DNA of 64,000 nucleotides from Hyphomicrobiales bacterium (GTDB lineage Bacteria; Pseudomonadota; Alphaproteobacteria; Rhizobiales; Rhizobiaceae). Position 1 is the stretch's first letter, and each line of letters starts with the position of its first letter. The stretch spans positions 1-64,000 of the forward strand of contig UCGV01000003.1 of assembly GCA_900471925.1 (NCBI GenBank). The letters run 5' to 3'. This document shows positions 1-7,757 of this stretch, piece by piece. A model generated the notes under the pieces. The model made no database searches. It had not been told where the DNA came from and saw only the letters and a program-made list of their open reading frames with translations. The translations under genes were made by a program, and so were the position numbers.

Positions 1-455
1 CCTGCCCTCTTGCCCGCATCGATCAGCGCCATGGCGCGGCGGTCGATCTGCCGGCGGCCGCGTTCGAGCAACAGCTTGCCGAGCTTGGAGCCGTCGCGAT
101 GCGACTGTCCGATTGCCAGCCGGTTCAGCGCCAGCGACACGTCGCCGGCCAGAACTTCAAGAAGATCGCGGGCGAAGATGACGAGGTGGTCGTGCAGGCT
201 CGTATAGGTCAGCCGCTCGCCGCTGCGCTCGAAGGTACGCACCTTGCTCGCCTGGTATGCGATCATCGCCGAGAGCAGACCGTCACGGTCGCCGAACCAT
301 TTGTAGAGGCTTTCCTTGGAGCAGTTGGCGGCACGCGCCACACCCGAGGTCGTCAGCGCCTTCTCGCCGCCATCGACGAGAAGCTGCAGCGCCTGCTCCA
401 GAACGGCGTTCTGGCGTGGCGAAAACTCGCTCGGCTCTGCGACATCGACTGACAC
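1..455 (-). CDS. TetR/AcrR family transcriptional regulator (3' end beyond window)
   Basis: About 151 residues are visible and the gene runs off the left edge. Translating the minus strand from a GTG at 455 gives an N-terminal TetR helix-turn-helix at about residues 33-55 (TSGVARAANCSKESLYKWFG), followed by the start of a helical ligand-binding domain. No in-frame ATG exists upstream, since the nearby ATG meets a stop after three codons, so GTG is chosen. A 14-bp perfect palindrome lies 21 bases upstream, which suggests autoregulation. TetR proteins are usually repressors released by a small ligand; the ligand and target are not evident here. The plus-strand open frames over this stretch are shadows. 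Confidence 0.85.
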   Translation of the reverse strand, partial: MSVDVAEPSEFSPRQNAVLEQALQLLVDGGEKALTTSGVARAANCSKESLYKWFGDRDGLLSAMIAYQASKVRTFERSGERLTYTSLHDHLVIFARDLLEVLAGDVSLALNRLAIGQSHRDGSKLGKLLLERGRRQIDRRAMALIDAGKRA

Positions 456-475
456 GGTTTCAACTCCCCATTTAC

Positions 476-489
476 GTACCGTACGGTAC
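476..489. promoter_or_regulatory. Palindromic operator candidate upstream of tetR
   Basis: GTACCGTACGGTAC is a perfect 14-bp palindrome just upstream of the TetR start codon. Its position, symmetry and alternating TACCG/CGGTA halves fit a TetR-dimer operator. Binding is inferred, not shown. Confidence 0.6.
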
Positions 490-557
490 GGTTCGCGGCG
501 TTTATGCGGCAAAGCTTTGCCACCGTCAAGATGGAGCCGGCGAAATTTTACGCCCTC

Positions 558-661
558 CAGCATCGGCCCGAAAATCGGGATCGATTTTCGGAAAGCCTGA
601 TGCGTAGATTCGAAGAGTTAGAGCGTCCTTAGTGCGCCGTTCAGGCGCACGGCGCTCTAAG
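558..661 (+). repeat. Dispersed intergenic repeat, family 1, copy A
   Basis: About 104 bases containing ATCGATTTTCGG, AGCCTGATGCG and AGATTCGAAGAG, ending in a hairpin with TAGAGCG/CGCTCTA arms. A second copy lies in inverted orientation at 6644-6744 and is nearly identical in the core, with a different hairpin body. Non-coding; it sits between the tetR gene and a secreted-protein gene. Confidence 0.8.
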
Positions 662-743
662 AAAAAACAAACCACCAGATTTGGGCGGCCTGACGGCGGG
701 GGAATCAATTAGCTTGCCCACAACCTCGCCGCTGGAGACGTCG

Positions 744-1190
744 ATGCGCCTTCCATCCATTCTCGCCTTGTCGTTGCTTCTCGCCACGCAATCCCCAGCA
801 CTCGCCGATCCGGCAAGCGACGTCTACCAGCGTATCGAGACGCTGCATGGCGATGCTGCCGGCCTGGACGCACCGCTGCGTAACCTTGTCGAGGCCATGC
901 GCAGCGGCGATGCGGAAACGATCGCCTCTCTCGCCGATTATCCCCTGACGGTGCAGGCCAATGGCGAAACCTATGACGTGCTGAACGAGCAGGATTTCAT
1001 CGACAATTTCGATGATCTCGTAAGCCCGCAAACCCGCCGCGCGGTCGGCCGCCAGCAATATGCCGATCTCTTCGTCAACAGCGATGGCGTGATGCTGGCC
1101 GATGGCGCCGTCTGGATGGCGGCGATCTGCGAGGATGATGCCTGCGAAAACAGCCATTGGGCGATCACCGCCATCAACAACAACGAATAA
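744..1190 (+). CDS. Predicted secreted protein of unknown function
   Basis: 148 residues. The start at 744 follows GGAGA six bases upstream. Residues 1-21 form a signal peptide ending in an ALA-type cleavage site (SPALA|DP), so the protein is probably periplasmic. The mature part is acidic and helical, followed by a segment resembling small SnoaL/NTF2-like or DUF4440-like folds, but I cannot assign a family. The C-terminal part has two cysteines (ICEDDACEN) that could form a disulfide. The next gene, 19 bases downstream, also encodes a secreted protein, so the two are probably co-transcribed. Confidence 0.75.
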   Translation: MRLPSILALSLLLATQSPALADPASDVYQRIETLHGDAAGLDAPLRNLVEAMRSGDAETIASLADYPLTVQANGETYDVLNEQDFIDNFDDLVSPQTRRAVGRQQYADLFVNSDGVMLADGAVWMAAICEDDACENSHWAITAINNNE

Positions 1191-1209
1191 GCCTCACGGG
1201 AGCGGCGCA

Positions 1210-1566
1210 ATGAAGACAGTTTCACTCGCCTTTGTCGCAATAGTCCTGTTGGCCTCTTCGACACTCGCCGCTGAAACCCGCTGCGGCTGGCTCCAGAACC
1301 CGACACCGGGCAACTGGTGGCTGGCCGATGCGGAAAATACCTGGACGATCATGACCCAGGGCGCCGACGACGAGCCCGAAGGCATGGATCTCATCCCCGA
1401 TATTTCCGAGCATGACTATGTGAAGACGAACGGCAATTACGGCTATGCCTGTGGCTGTCTGAGCGTCGAGACGGATGGCGAGGAGCACATCACACGCATC
1501 CTCTCCTTCCGCCAGCTGAGGCTCGCCCAGTGCCAGAACGACAAGGCTCTCGAAACTCCGGGCTAA
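1210..1566 (+). CDS. DUF4087 family secreted protein
   Basis: 118 residues with a signal peptide (cleavage about SSTLA|AET). The mature protein starts with RCGWLQNPTPGNWWL and later has NGNYGYACGCL, the signature pattern of the DUF4087 family. Cysteines at about residues 25, 81, 83 and 108 are suited to two disulfides, consistent with a periplasmic location. Function is unknown. It follows the secreted-protein gene at 744 by 19 bases on the same strand, so an operon is likely. Confidence 0.8.
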   Translation: MKTVSLAFVAIVLLASSTLAAETRCGWLQNPTPGNWWLADAENTWTIMTQGADDEPEGMDLIPDISEHDYVKTNGNYGYACGCLSVETDGEEHITRILSFRQLRLAQCQNDKALETPG

Positions 1567-1570
1567 GCCT

Positions 1571-1597
1571 TATTCCGCGGCCCCCTATTCCGCGGCC
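1571..1597. repeat. Short direct repeat at the 3' end of the AraC gene
   Basis: TATTCCGCGGCC occurs at 1571-1582 and again at 1586-1597, a 15-base-period duplication that spans the stop codon of the AraC gene. It looks like a local slippage duplication with no known role. Confidence 0.55.
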
Positions 1598-2493
1598 ACT
1601 GCGTCACGCGCGCCATCCACATCGCGCGCCGGCGATGCGCCGTAGAGGCGGCTATATTCGCGGCTGAACTGCGACGGGCTCTGGTAGCCGACGCGATGCC
1701 CCGCCGTTCCCGCATCCAGCCTTTCCACCAGCATCAGCCGGCGTGCCTCGTGCAGGCGAAGCTGCTTCTGGTACTGCATCGGCGTCATCGCCGTCACCGA
1801 CTTGAAGTGATGGTGGAAGGACGACGCGCTCATGCTGACATGATCGGCCAGGTCTTCTATACGCAGTGGCCGGGCGAAATTCTCCTTCAGCCAGGCAACG
1901 GCGCGCGCGATCCTGTTGCTGTGGCTGTCGGCCGTGGCGATATTGATCAGCCGCTCGCCGTCAGGGCCGGTCAGGATGCGATAGAGGATTTCCTGCTCGA
2001 TCAGAGGTGCCATCGCCGGAATGTCGTCTGGACGATCGAGCAAACGCAGGAGCCGCACGGCGGCATCCAGAAGTTCCGGCGGGGCGACGTTGACGGTCAT
2101 GCCACGCTGCCCGTCCGTATGGGCGGCCGGGCGCGGAACGTCGATGCGGCTCAGGAGCTCCAACAGTTTTTCGGAATCGATGGCAAGCCCGAGACAGAGA
2201 TGCGGCACATCCGGGCTTGCCTCGGCGATCCGCCATGCGACCGGCAGATCGAGCGATGTCAGAAGGTAGTCCCCGGTTCCGTAACTGATGGTCTCCTCGC
2301 CAAGGCGCAGGCTCTTGGCACCCTGCAGCACGAAGGCAAAGCAGGGCTTGTAGCTGCTGTGCAAGGGGTCGCTCGGCTTGGAACGGCGGCTGATATGGAG
2401 ATTGCCGATCGACGTACGGAATTCGCCATCGCCGGGTGCAAAGCGCAGTGCGATATCGACGATTTCCTGGTAGGGATTGAAAGGCAAGGTCAT
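1585..2493 (-). CDS. AraC family transcriptional regulator
   Basis: 302 residues. Residues about 15-165 match the AraC N-terminal sensor-domain type (HISRRSKPSDPLHSSYKPCF, then GDYLLTSLDLPV), and about 190-290 carry the double helix-turn-helix (RIEDLADHVSMSASSFHHHF; second helix pair ending in the GYQSPSQFSREYSR motif). The ATG at 2493 is preferred over a TTG two codons earlier because AGAGAGA precedes it. It is divergent from the zinc alcohol dehydrogenase at 2690, and regulators of this subfamily often control an adjacent oxidoreductase. That target is inferred from position. Confidence 0.9.
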   Translation of the reverse strand: MTLPFNPYQEIVDIALRFAPGDGEFRTSIGNLHISRRSKPSDPLHSSYKPCFAFVLQGAKSLRLGEETISYGTGDYLLTSLDLPVAWRIAEASPDVPHLCLGLAIDSEKLLELLSRIDVPRPAAHTDGQRGMTVNVAPPELLDAAVRLLRLLDRPDDIPAMAPLIEQEILYRILTGPDGERLINIATADSHSNRIARAVAWLKENFARPLRIEDLADHVSMSASSFHHHFKSVTAMTPMQYQKQLRLHEARRLMLVERLDAGTAGHRVGYQSPSQFSREYSRLYGASPARDVDGARDAVAAE

Positions 2494-2689
2494 GGGCAAC
2501 TCTCTCTATCCAGCACTTGTCACACAGCCCATATCTAAAGTGCCTTTTCCATTTCGAAAACAGGCCGTTCGCTCACTTTTGCAGGATCGTGCAAAAAGCT
2601 GAGAGTATCGCTCTAACGCTGTCGCGCGGTTCCGGACAATAGTCCATCCACCCTCTCACCCCCCTCCCAAAACAAAAAGGATGGTTCCC

Positions 2690-3736
2690 ATGCCTATCGC
2701 TAGAGGCTACGCCGCGACTGACGCTTCCAAGCCGCTGACGCCTTTCACCTTCGAGCGCCGCGAACCGAACGCCGATGACGTCGTCATCGACATCAAGTTC
2801 GCCGGCATCTGCCATTCGGACATCCACACCGTCCGCAACGAATGGAAGAATGCCGTCTACCCGATCGTGCCGGGCCATGAGATCGCCGGCATCGTTTCGG
2901 CTGTCGGTTCCGCCGTCACCAAGTTCAAGGTCGGCGACCGCGTCGGCGTCGGCTGCTTCGTCGACTCCTGCGTCGGCTGCGCCACCCGCGATGTCGATCG
3001 TGAACAGTACATGCCGGGCCTCGTCGGCACCTACAACGAGTTCGAAGCCGACGGCAAGACCCGCACCCAGGGCGGCTATTCCGACTCGATCGTCGTCAAG
3101 GAAGGCTATGTCATGTCCATCCCGGACAACCTTCCGCTCGATGCATCCGCCCCGCTGCTTTGCGCCGGCATCACGCTCTATTCGCCGCTGCGCCACTGGA
3201 AAGCCGGCCCCGGCATGAAGGTCGCGATCGTCGGCATGGGCGGCCTCGGCCATATGGGCGTCAAGCTCGGCGCAGCCATGGGTGCTGATATCACCGTGCT
3301 CTCGCAGACCCTCTCCAAGAAGGAAGACGGCCTGAAGCTCGGCGCCAAGGAATACTACGCCACCAACGACCCCGAGACCTTCAAGAAGCTCGCCGGCGCC
3401 TTTGACCTCATCATCTGCACTGTCAGCGCCGAGATCGACTGGAACGCCTATCTCGGCCTCGTCAAGGTCGACGGCGCCTTCGTGGTCGTCGGTGCGCCTG
3501 AGAACGCGATCCCGGTTCACGCCTTCGCGATCATTCCAGGCCGCAAGAGCATTTCCGGCTCGATGATCGGCTCGATCAAGGAAACCCAGGAAATGCTCGA
3601 CTTCTGCGGCGAGCACAACATCGTCTCCGAAATCGAGAAGATCAACATCCAGCAGGTCAACGAAGCCTATGAGCGCGTGCTGAAGAGCGACGTGCGCTAC
3701 CGCTTCGTCATCGACATCGCCTCGCTGGCAGCCTGA
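2690..3736 (+). CDS. Zinc-type NAD(P)-dependent alcohol dehydrogenase
   Basis: 348-residue medium-chain dehydrogenase of the YahK/CAD-like type, predicted to reduce aldehydes or oxidise primary alcohols with NADP(H) in the cytosol. Catalytic-zinc ligands C41, H63-E64 (PGHEI) and C158 are present, and the Rossmann motif GMGGLGHMG is at 182-190. The structural-zinc loop keeps C94 and C97, but positions 100 and 108, usually Cys, are Arg and Met. AAGGA ends eight bases before the ATG at 2690, making it a better start than the ATG at 2681. It is divergent from an AraC regulator and followed by a palindromic element and a terminator. Confidence 0.92.
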   Translation: MPIARGYAATDASKPLTPFTFERREPNADDVVIDIKFAGICHSDIHTVRNEWKNAVYPIVPGHEIAGIVSAVGSAVTKFKVGDRVGVGCFVDSCVGCATRDVDREQYMPGLVGTYNEFEADGKTRTQGGYSDSIVVKEGYVMSIPDNLPLDASAPLLCAGITLYSPLRHWKAGPGMKVAIVGMGGLGHMGVKLGAAMGADITVLSQTLSKKEDGLKLGAKEYYATNDPETFKKLAGAFDLIICTVSAEIDWNAYLGLVKVDGAFVVVGAPENAIPVHAFAIIPGRKSISGSMIGSIKETQEMLDFCGEHNIVSEIEKINIQQVNEAYERVLKSDVRYRFVIDIASLAA

Positions 3737-3755
3737 TAAGGCAGGCAGCTCTTTC

Positions 3756-3821
3756 GTCATGCTCGGGCCTGTCCCGGGCATCTGCCACGTTGCAGATCCT
3801 CGGGACAAGCCCGAGGATGAC
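3756..3821. repeat. Rhizobial intergenic palindromic element (RIME-like)
   Basis: Two imperfect 30-base arms, 3756-3785 and 3792-3821, flank a 6-base loop. The arms carry CTCGGGCCTGTCCCG and CGGGACAAGCCCGAG and are bounded by GTCAT/ATGAC. This matches the large palindromes of rhizobial intergenic mosaic elements from memory; only one clear copy is seen here. Confidence 0.7.
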
Positions 3822-3854
3822 GCGGAGGAAAGGCATGACATGCGAATAAACGAA

Positions 3855-3879
3855 GGGCGGCTCTGAGGCCGCCCTTTTT
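3855..3879 (+). terminator. Rho-independent terminator after the alcohol dehydrogenase
   Basis: GGGCGGC (3855-3861) pairs with GCCGCCC (3868-3874) across a 6-base loop, followed by TTTTT. It ends plus-strand transcription before the convergent ndh gene. Confidence 0.8.
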
Positions 3880-3905
3880 AGTAACTGGAACAACGGGCGG
3901 GCTGT

Positions 3906-5171
3906 TTACTTGTCCTCGCGCATCGTCTCGCGCTGGGTGATCAGCCGGGCGCTGTGCTGGCCGCTCATATAAATCCAGAACCAGTTCCAGGCGACCGTGA
4001 AGCGCGAGCGCGTGCCGATCAGGAAGTAGATATGGGCCAATCCCCAGATCCACCAGGCAAGCCAGCCCTTGAGCTTGAAGCGGCCGAAGTCGATGATCGC
4101 GGCACTTTTGCCGATCGTGGCGAGACTGCCCTGATGGAAATATTTGAACGCGGCAGGCGCGGGCTTGCCGGATAGCCGAGCACGGATCACCTTCGCCACA
4201 TAGCCGCCCTGCTGCTTGGCGGCGGGCGCAATGCCGGGCACCGGTTTGCCGTTCTCCTGGGTCACGGAGGCGGTATCGCCGATCACGAAGACATCGGGCA
4301 GACCGGGTGCCGTCAGATCCTTCTCCACGATCGTGCGCCCTGCCCTGTCCTCCGCCACGCCAAGCCAGCGCGCCGCATGTGAGGCCTGCACGCCGGCCGC
4401 CCAGACGATTGTGCGGCTCGGAATAAAGCTCTCACCGACAGTGACACCATCGGCCGTGCATTGCGTCACCGGCGTTCCCGTAAGCACCTCGACGCCGAGT
4501 TTTTCGAGCGCCCTCTGCGCATAGGCCGAGAGATCCTCGGCAAAGGCAGGCAGCACGCGCGGACCGGCCTCGATCAGCACGACGCGGGTCTTGCGCGTAT
4601 CGATATTGCGGAATTCCTTGGGCAGCGTGAAATGCGCAAGCTCCGCGATGATGCCGGCAAGCTCACAACCGGTTGGCCCGGCGCCGACAATAGAGAAGGT
4701 CAGCAGCGCATCGCGCACGGCCGGATCGCTTTCCACTTCCGCCCGCTCGAAGGCAAGCAGCACGCGCCGGCGGATCGTCGTCGCATCTTCCAGCGTTTTC
4801 AGGCCGGGTGCGACCGGCTCCCATTCGTCATGGCCGAAATAGGCATGCGTGGCGCCTGTCGCCAGCACCAGCGTGTCATAGTTCAGCACCATGCCGCTGC
4901 GCAGCGAGACTGTCTTGGCCTTGGGATCGACGCCATTGACCTCGCCGAGCAGCGTCGTCACCTCCGGCCGGTCGGCATAGAGATGGCGGATCGGCCAGGC
5001 GATCTCGGAAGTGGAAAGGATCGTCGTTGCCACCTGATAGAGGAGCGGCTGGAAGAGATGGTGGTTGCGCCGGTCGATAAGCGTGATCTTCACGCCCGCA
5101 TTCTTCAGTCCATTGACGAGCTGCAGCCCGCCAAAACCGCCGCCGACAACGACGACGTGATGTTCGCTCAT
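3906..5171 (-). CDS. ndh: Type II NADH:quinone oxidoreductase (NDH-2)
   Basis: 421 residues, the usual NDH-2 length. This is a single-subunit, membrane-associated, non-proton-pumping flavoprotein that passes electrons from NADH to quinone. The N-terminal FAD motif VVVVGGGFGGLQ lies at about residues 5-16, then NHHLFQPLLYQVAT, a second dinucleotide fold (FSIVGAGPTGCELAG, about 165-180), and FVIGDTASV for FAD contacts near residue 300. A C-terminal hydrophobic/amphipathic segment (LAWWIWGLAHIYFLIG) fits membrane attachment. The ATG at 5171 is chosen because AGGGTAGGG precedes it. It is alone on its strand and convergent with the alcohol dehydrogenase. Confidence 0.93.
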   Translation of the reverse strand: MSEHHVVVVGGGFGGLQLVNGLKNAGVKITLIDRRNHHLFQPLLYQVATTILSTSEIAWPIRHLYADRPEVTTLLGEVNGVDPKAKTVSLRSGMVLNYDTLVLATGATHAYFGHDEWEPVAPGLKTLEDATTIRRRVLLAFERAEVESDPAVRDALLTFSIVGAGPTGCELAGIIAELAHFTLPKEFRNIDTRKTRVVLIEAGPRVLPAFAEDLSAYAQRALEKLGVEVLTGTPVTQCTADGVTVGESFIPSRTIVWAAGVQASHAARWLGVAEDRAGRTIVEKDLTAPGLPDVFVIGDTASVTQENGKPVPGIAPAAKQQGGYVAKVIRARLSGKPAPAAFKYFHQGSLATIGKSAAIIDFGRFKLKGWLAWWIWGLAHIYFLIGTRSRFTVAWNWFWIYMSGQHSARLITQRETMREDK

Positions 5172-5261
5172 GACCCTACCCTTTCGCGCCATTTCGCTGC
5201 AGCAAATGTCGCCTTTTGCAGGAAGGTTTCAACCGCCGTTTCGGCATATCTCCCCACGATT

Positions 5262-5723
5262 TCAGGCATAGGAGACAGGTATGGACGTGCCGCTCTTCAT
5301 CAGCTCCATCGAGATCGATGCCGAAACGTCGAAAAGCTCGATCCGGCGCACGATCCGCTTGTAGATGACGTCGTAGTGCTCGACGCGCGGCAGCACGATC
5401 TTCAGGATGTAATCGTAATTGCCCGTCAGCCGATGCGCCTCGACGATCTCGGGAATATCGCTGATCGCCCGCCGGAAGCTCTCGGTCCATTCGTCGGAAT
5501 GATGCGCGGTCTTGACGAGCGCGAACACCGTCGTCGGCACGCCCATCTTCTCGCGGTCGAGCACGACGATGCGCCGTGCTATATGGCCGGTCTCTTCGAG
5601 CCGCTGGATGCGCCGCGAGCAGGCAGAGACCGAAAGCGCCACCTGTTCGGCAAGTTCCGTCACGGAGATGCCTGCATCCTGTTGCAGGATATCGAGAATC
5701 CGCCTGTCGCGATCGTCGATCAT
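5262..5723 (-). CDS. Lrp/AsnC family transcriptional regulator
   Basis: 153 residues: an N-terminal helix-turn-helix (residues about 1-60; VTELAEQVALSVSACSRRIQ) and a C-terminal RAM ligand-binding/oligomerisation domain (about 65-150; VEAHRLTGNYDYILKIVLP). The ATG at 5723 is the usual Lrp/AsnC start (IDDRDRRIL), and a TTG nine codons upstream is less likely. It is divergent from the aspartate/glutamate racemase gene, so an amino-acid-responsive control of that gene is a reasonable inference. The effector is unknown. Confidence 0.92.
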   Translation of the reverse strand: MIDDRDRRILDILQQDAGISVTELAEQVALSVSACSRRIQRLEETGHIARRIVVLDREKMGVPTTVFALVKTAHHSDEWTESFRRAISDIPEIVEAHRLTGNYDYILKIVLPRVEHYDVIYKRIVRRIELFDVSASISMELMKSGTSIPVSYA

Positions 5724-5874
5724 GGATGAGCCTACGCCGAAATTTTGCAAGAAATTGGAAAATGATGCAAAACAATAGCACAGTCAGATGCAAAAGCACA
5801 AACAACGCAAACACATCGCGCCCGATCTGCTGCATCATCAACGCATCCAAAAATACTCCAGGGAGCGAGCATCC

Positions 5875-6597
5875 ATGAAAACAATCGGCCTCATCGGCGG
5901 CATGAGCTTTGAAAGTTCGGCAGTCTATTATCGTCGCATCAACGAAATGGTGCGCGAGCGTCTGGGCGGTCTCGCCTCTGCCGAAGTAACCATGCATTCG
6001 GTGAATTTCGAATCGATCGTTGCCCTGCAGAAGGCCGGCGCCTGGGACAAGGCCGCCGCCCGCCTTGGCGATGTGGCGCTACGCCTGCAGATTGCCGGGG
6101 CCGATTGCGTGCTGATCTGCACCAACACCATGCATCTGATCGCACCGGAAGTGGCCGCCAATATTTCCGTTCCGCTGATCCACATCATCGACGAGACCGC
6201 GAAGGCGATCCACGAGGCCGGCTGCAAGCGCCCGCTGCTGCTCGCCACCCGCTACACGATGGAACACGGCTTCTATACCGACCGCATGAAGAACCTTGGC
6301 CTCGACATCATGGTGCCCGAAGCCAACGACCGCACCACCGTGCATGATATCATCTTCAACGAACTCTGCGCCGGCAAGGTGCTCGACAGTTCGCGCGATA
6401 ACCTGATGGCGATTATCGAGCGCGCCCGCGCCAAGGGTGCCGACAGCATCATTCTCGGCTGCACCGAAATCTGCCTGATCCTCGATCCGGACCATCTCCC
6501 CCTACCCGGTTTCGACACAACGACGATCCACGCCCGCGCCGCCGTCGATTTCGCACTGGAAAGCGAGATGGTTGCCGACGAAAAGGACGCAGCCTAA
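5875..6597 (+). CDS. Aspartate/glutamate racemase family protein
   Basis: 240 residues. Members interconvert L- and D-amino acids without a cofactor using two cysteines; here these are C82 (CTNTMH) and C196 (GCTEI), each in the expected half of the pseudo-symmetric fold. The N-terminus IGLIGGMSFESS is typical of the YgeA/RacX subgroup, which often has broad substrate range. The ATG at 5875 follows AGGGAG. The divergent Lrp/AsnC gene suggests amino-acid regulation. The exact substrate cannot be read from sequence. Confidence 0.9.
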   Translation: MKTIGLIGGMSFESSAVYYRRINEMVRERLGGLASAEVTMHSVNFESIVALQKAGAWDKAAARLGDVALRLQIAGADCVLICTNTMHLIAPEVAANISVPLIHIIDETAKAIHEAGCKRPLLLATRYTMEHGFYTDRMKNLGLDIMVPEANDRTTVHDIIFNELCAGKVLDSSRDNLMAIIERARAKGADSIILGCTEICLILDPDHLPLPGFDTTTIHARAAVDFALESEMVADEKDAA

Positions 6598-6643
6598 GTC
6601 ATCAAATTAGTTGACTCAGTCAAATAAATTCAGCAGGGTCTCC

Positions 6644-6744
6644 GCTAGAACGCCGCGCGTCCATTCTGACGCGCGGCGTTCTAGCTCTTTGAATCTGCGC
6701 ATCAGGCTTACCGAAAATCGAAAACGATTTTCCGGCCGATGCTG
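6644..6744 (-). repeat. Dispersed intergenic repeat, family 1, copy B (inverted)
   Basis: Reverse complement of the 558-661 element: the ATCGGCC, CGATTTTCGG, AGCCTGATGCG and AGATTCAAAGAG blocks are all conserved. Its terminal hairpin has perfect 18-bp arms (6644-6661 and 6668-6685, beginning GCTAGAACGCC) and a 6-base loop. The element ends just upstream of the ribosome binding site of the MarR-GNAT gene. Confidence 0.85.
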
Positions 6745-6758
6745 TAGGAGACCCTGCC

Positions 6759-7688
6759 ATGACCGATATTGCCTTCATCGAAGCCGCCCGCGAATTCAAC
6801 CGCTTCTACACGAACTTCCTCGGCCTCTTGAACAAGGCCTATCTCGATACACCCTTCACGCTGACCGATGCGCGCGTGCTCTTCGAGATCGGAGCCCGCA
6901 GTGGCATCAATAACGGCGTCAATGCCGGTGCGCTCGCCCGCGACCTGCAGCTCGACCCCGCCTATCTGAGCCGCATCCTCAAGCGCTTCCGCGAGGAAGA
7001 CCTCATCGAGGCAAGGCCCGATCCGGCCGACCAGCGCAGCCAGATCCTCAACGTCACCGACAAGGGACGCGCTCAATTCGAGGAATTCGGCCGCCGCTCC
7101 AATGCCCAGATCGCCGCCCGCTTCGACACGCTTGCCGATGGCGAGCCGCAGGCTGCCGTTGCCGCCATGCGCACCATCCGCGCCATCCTCGATCCGCAGG
7201 CGCGCCCGGCCGCCGCCATCATCCGCCCGCATCGCGCCGGCGACATCGGCTGGATCGTCCAGAGCCAGGGTCGCTTCTATGCCGAGGAATATGGCTGGGA
7301 TCTGCGCTTCGAAGGCCTGGTCGCCGAAGTCGCCGGCAAGTTCCTCGCCAATTTCGATCCGGAGATGGAATATTGCTGGATCGCCGAGCGTGGCGGCATC
7401 AATCTCGGCTCTGTTCTGATTACCAATGGCGGCGATGGCATCGCCAAGCTGCGCCTGCTCTATATCGACAAGGCCGCCCGTGGCCTCGGCCTCGGCAGGC
7501 AGCTTGTCGATGAATGCATCGCCTTCTCGCGCCGCAAGGGCTACCGGCAGATATCGCTCTGGACCAACGACTTCCTCCACACGGCCCGTGCCATCTACCA
7601 GAAGGCGGGATTCCGACTTGTCTCCGAGGAGAGACACGCGATGTTCGGTCCTGAGGCCAATGGCCAGACCTGGGTGCTCGATCTCTGA
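6759..7688 (+). CDS. MarR family regulator fused to GNAT N-acetyltransferase
   Basis: 309 residues in two modules. Residues about 30-145 are a MarR winged helix (LARDLQLDPAYLSRILKRFR with the wing DPADQRSQILNVT). Residues about 153-309 are a GNAT acetyltransferase, with the acetyl-CoA loop RGLGLGRQL at 241-249 and a C-terminal beta-bulge region ending in YQKAGFRLV. Such fusions are known in proteobacteria; the acetyl acceptor and DNA target are unknown. AGGAGA ten bases upstream supports the start. Followed on the same strand by a TetR gene 60 bases later. Confidence 0.9.
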   Translation: MTDIAFIEAAREFNRFYTNFLGLLNKAYLDTPFTLTDARVLFEIGARSGINNGVNAGALARDLQLDPAYLSRILKRFREEDLIEARPDPADQRSQILNVTDKGRAQFEEFGRRSNAQIAARFDTLADGEPQAAVAAMRTIRAILDPQARPAAAIIRPHRAGDIGWIVQSQGRFYAEEYGWDLRFEGLVAEVAGKFLANFDPEMEYCWIAERGGINLGSVLITNGGDGIAKLRLLYIDKAARGLGLGRQLVDECIAFSRRKGYRQISLWTNDFLHTARAIYQKAGFRLVSEERHAMFGPEANGQTWVLDL

Positions 7689-7723
7689 TTTCGCGGCATC
7701 GCGGAAATTTCACTTGATTTGGA

Positions 7724-7757
7724 AACGGTCATTCCCTAATTAGGCGCCATGACCGTT
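7724..7757. promoter_or_regulatory. Nested inverted repeats over the tetR start: operator candidate
   Basis: AACGGTCAT (7724-7732) and ATGACCGTT (7749-7757) are perfect inverted arms with 16 bases between them. Inside them lies a second perfect palindrome, CCTAATTAGG (7735-7744). The right arm includes the ATG of the TetR gene, so a bound dimer would block initiation. The site fits TetR autoregulation by position; binding is inferred. Confidence 0.5.
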
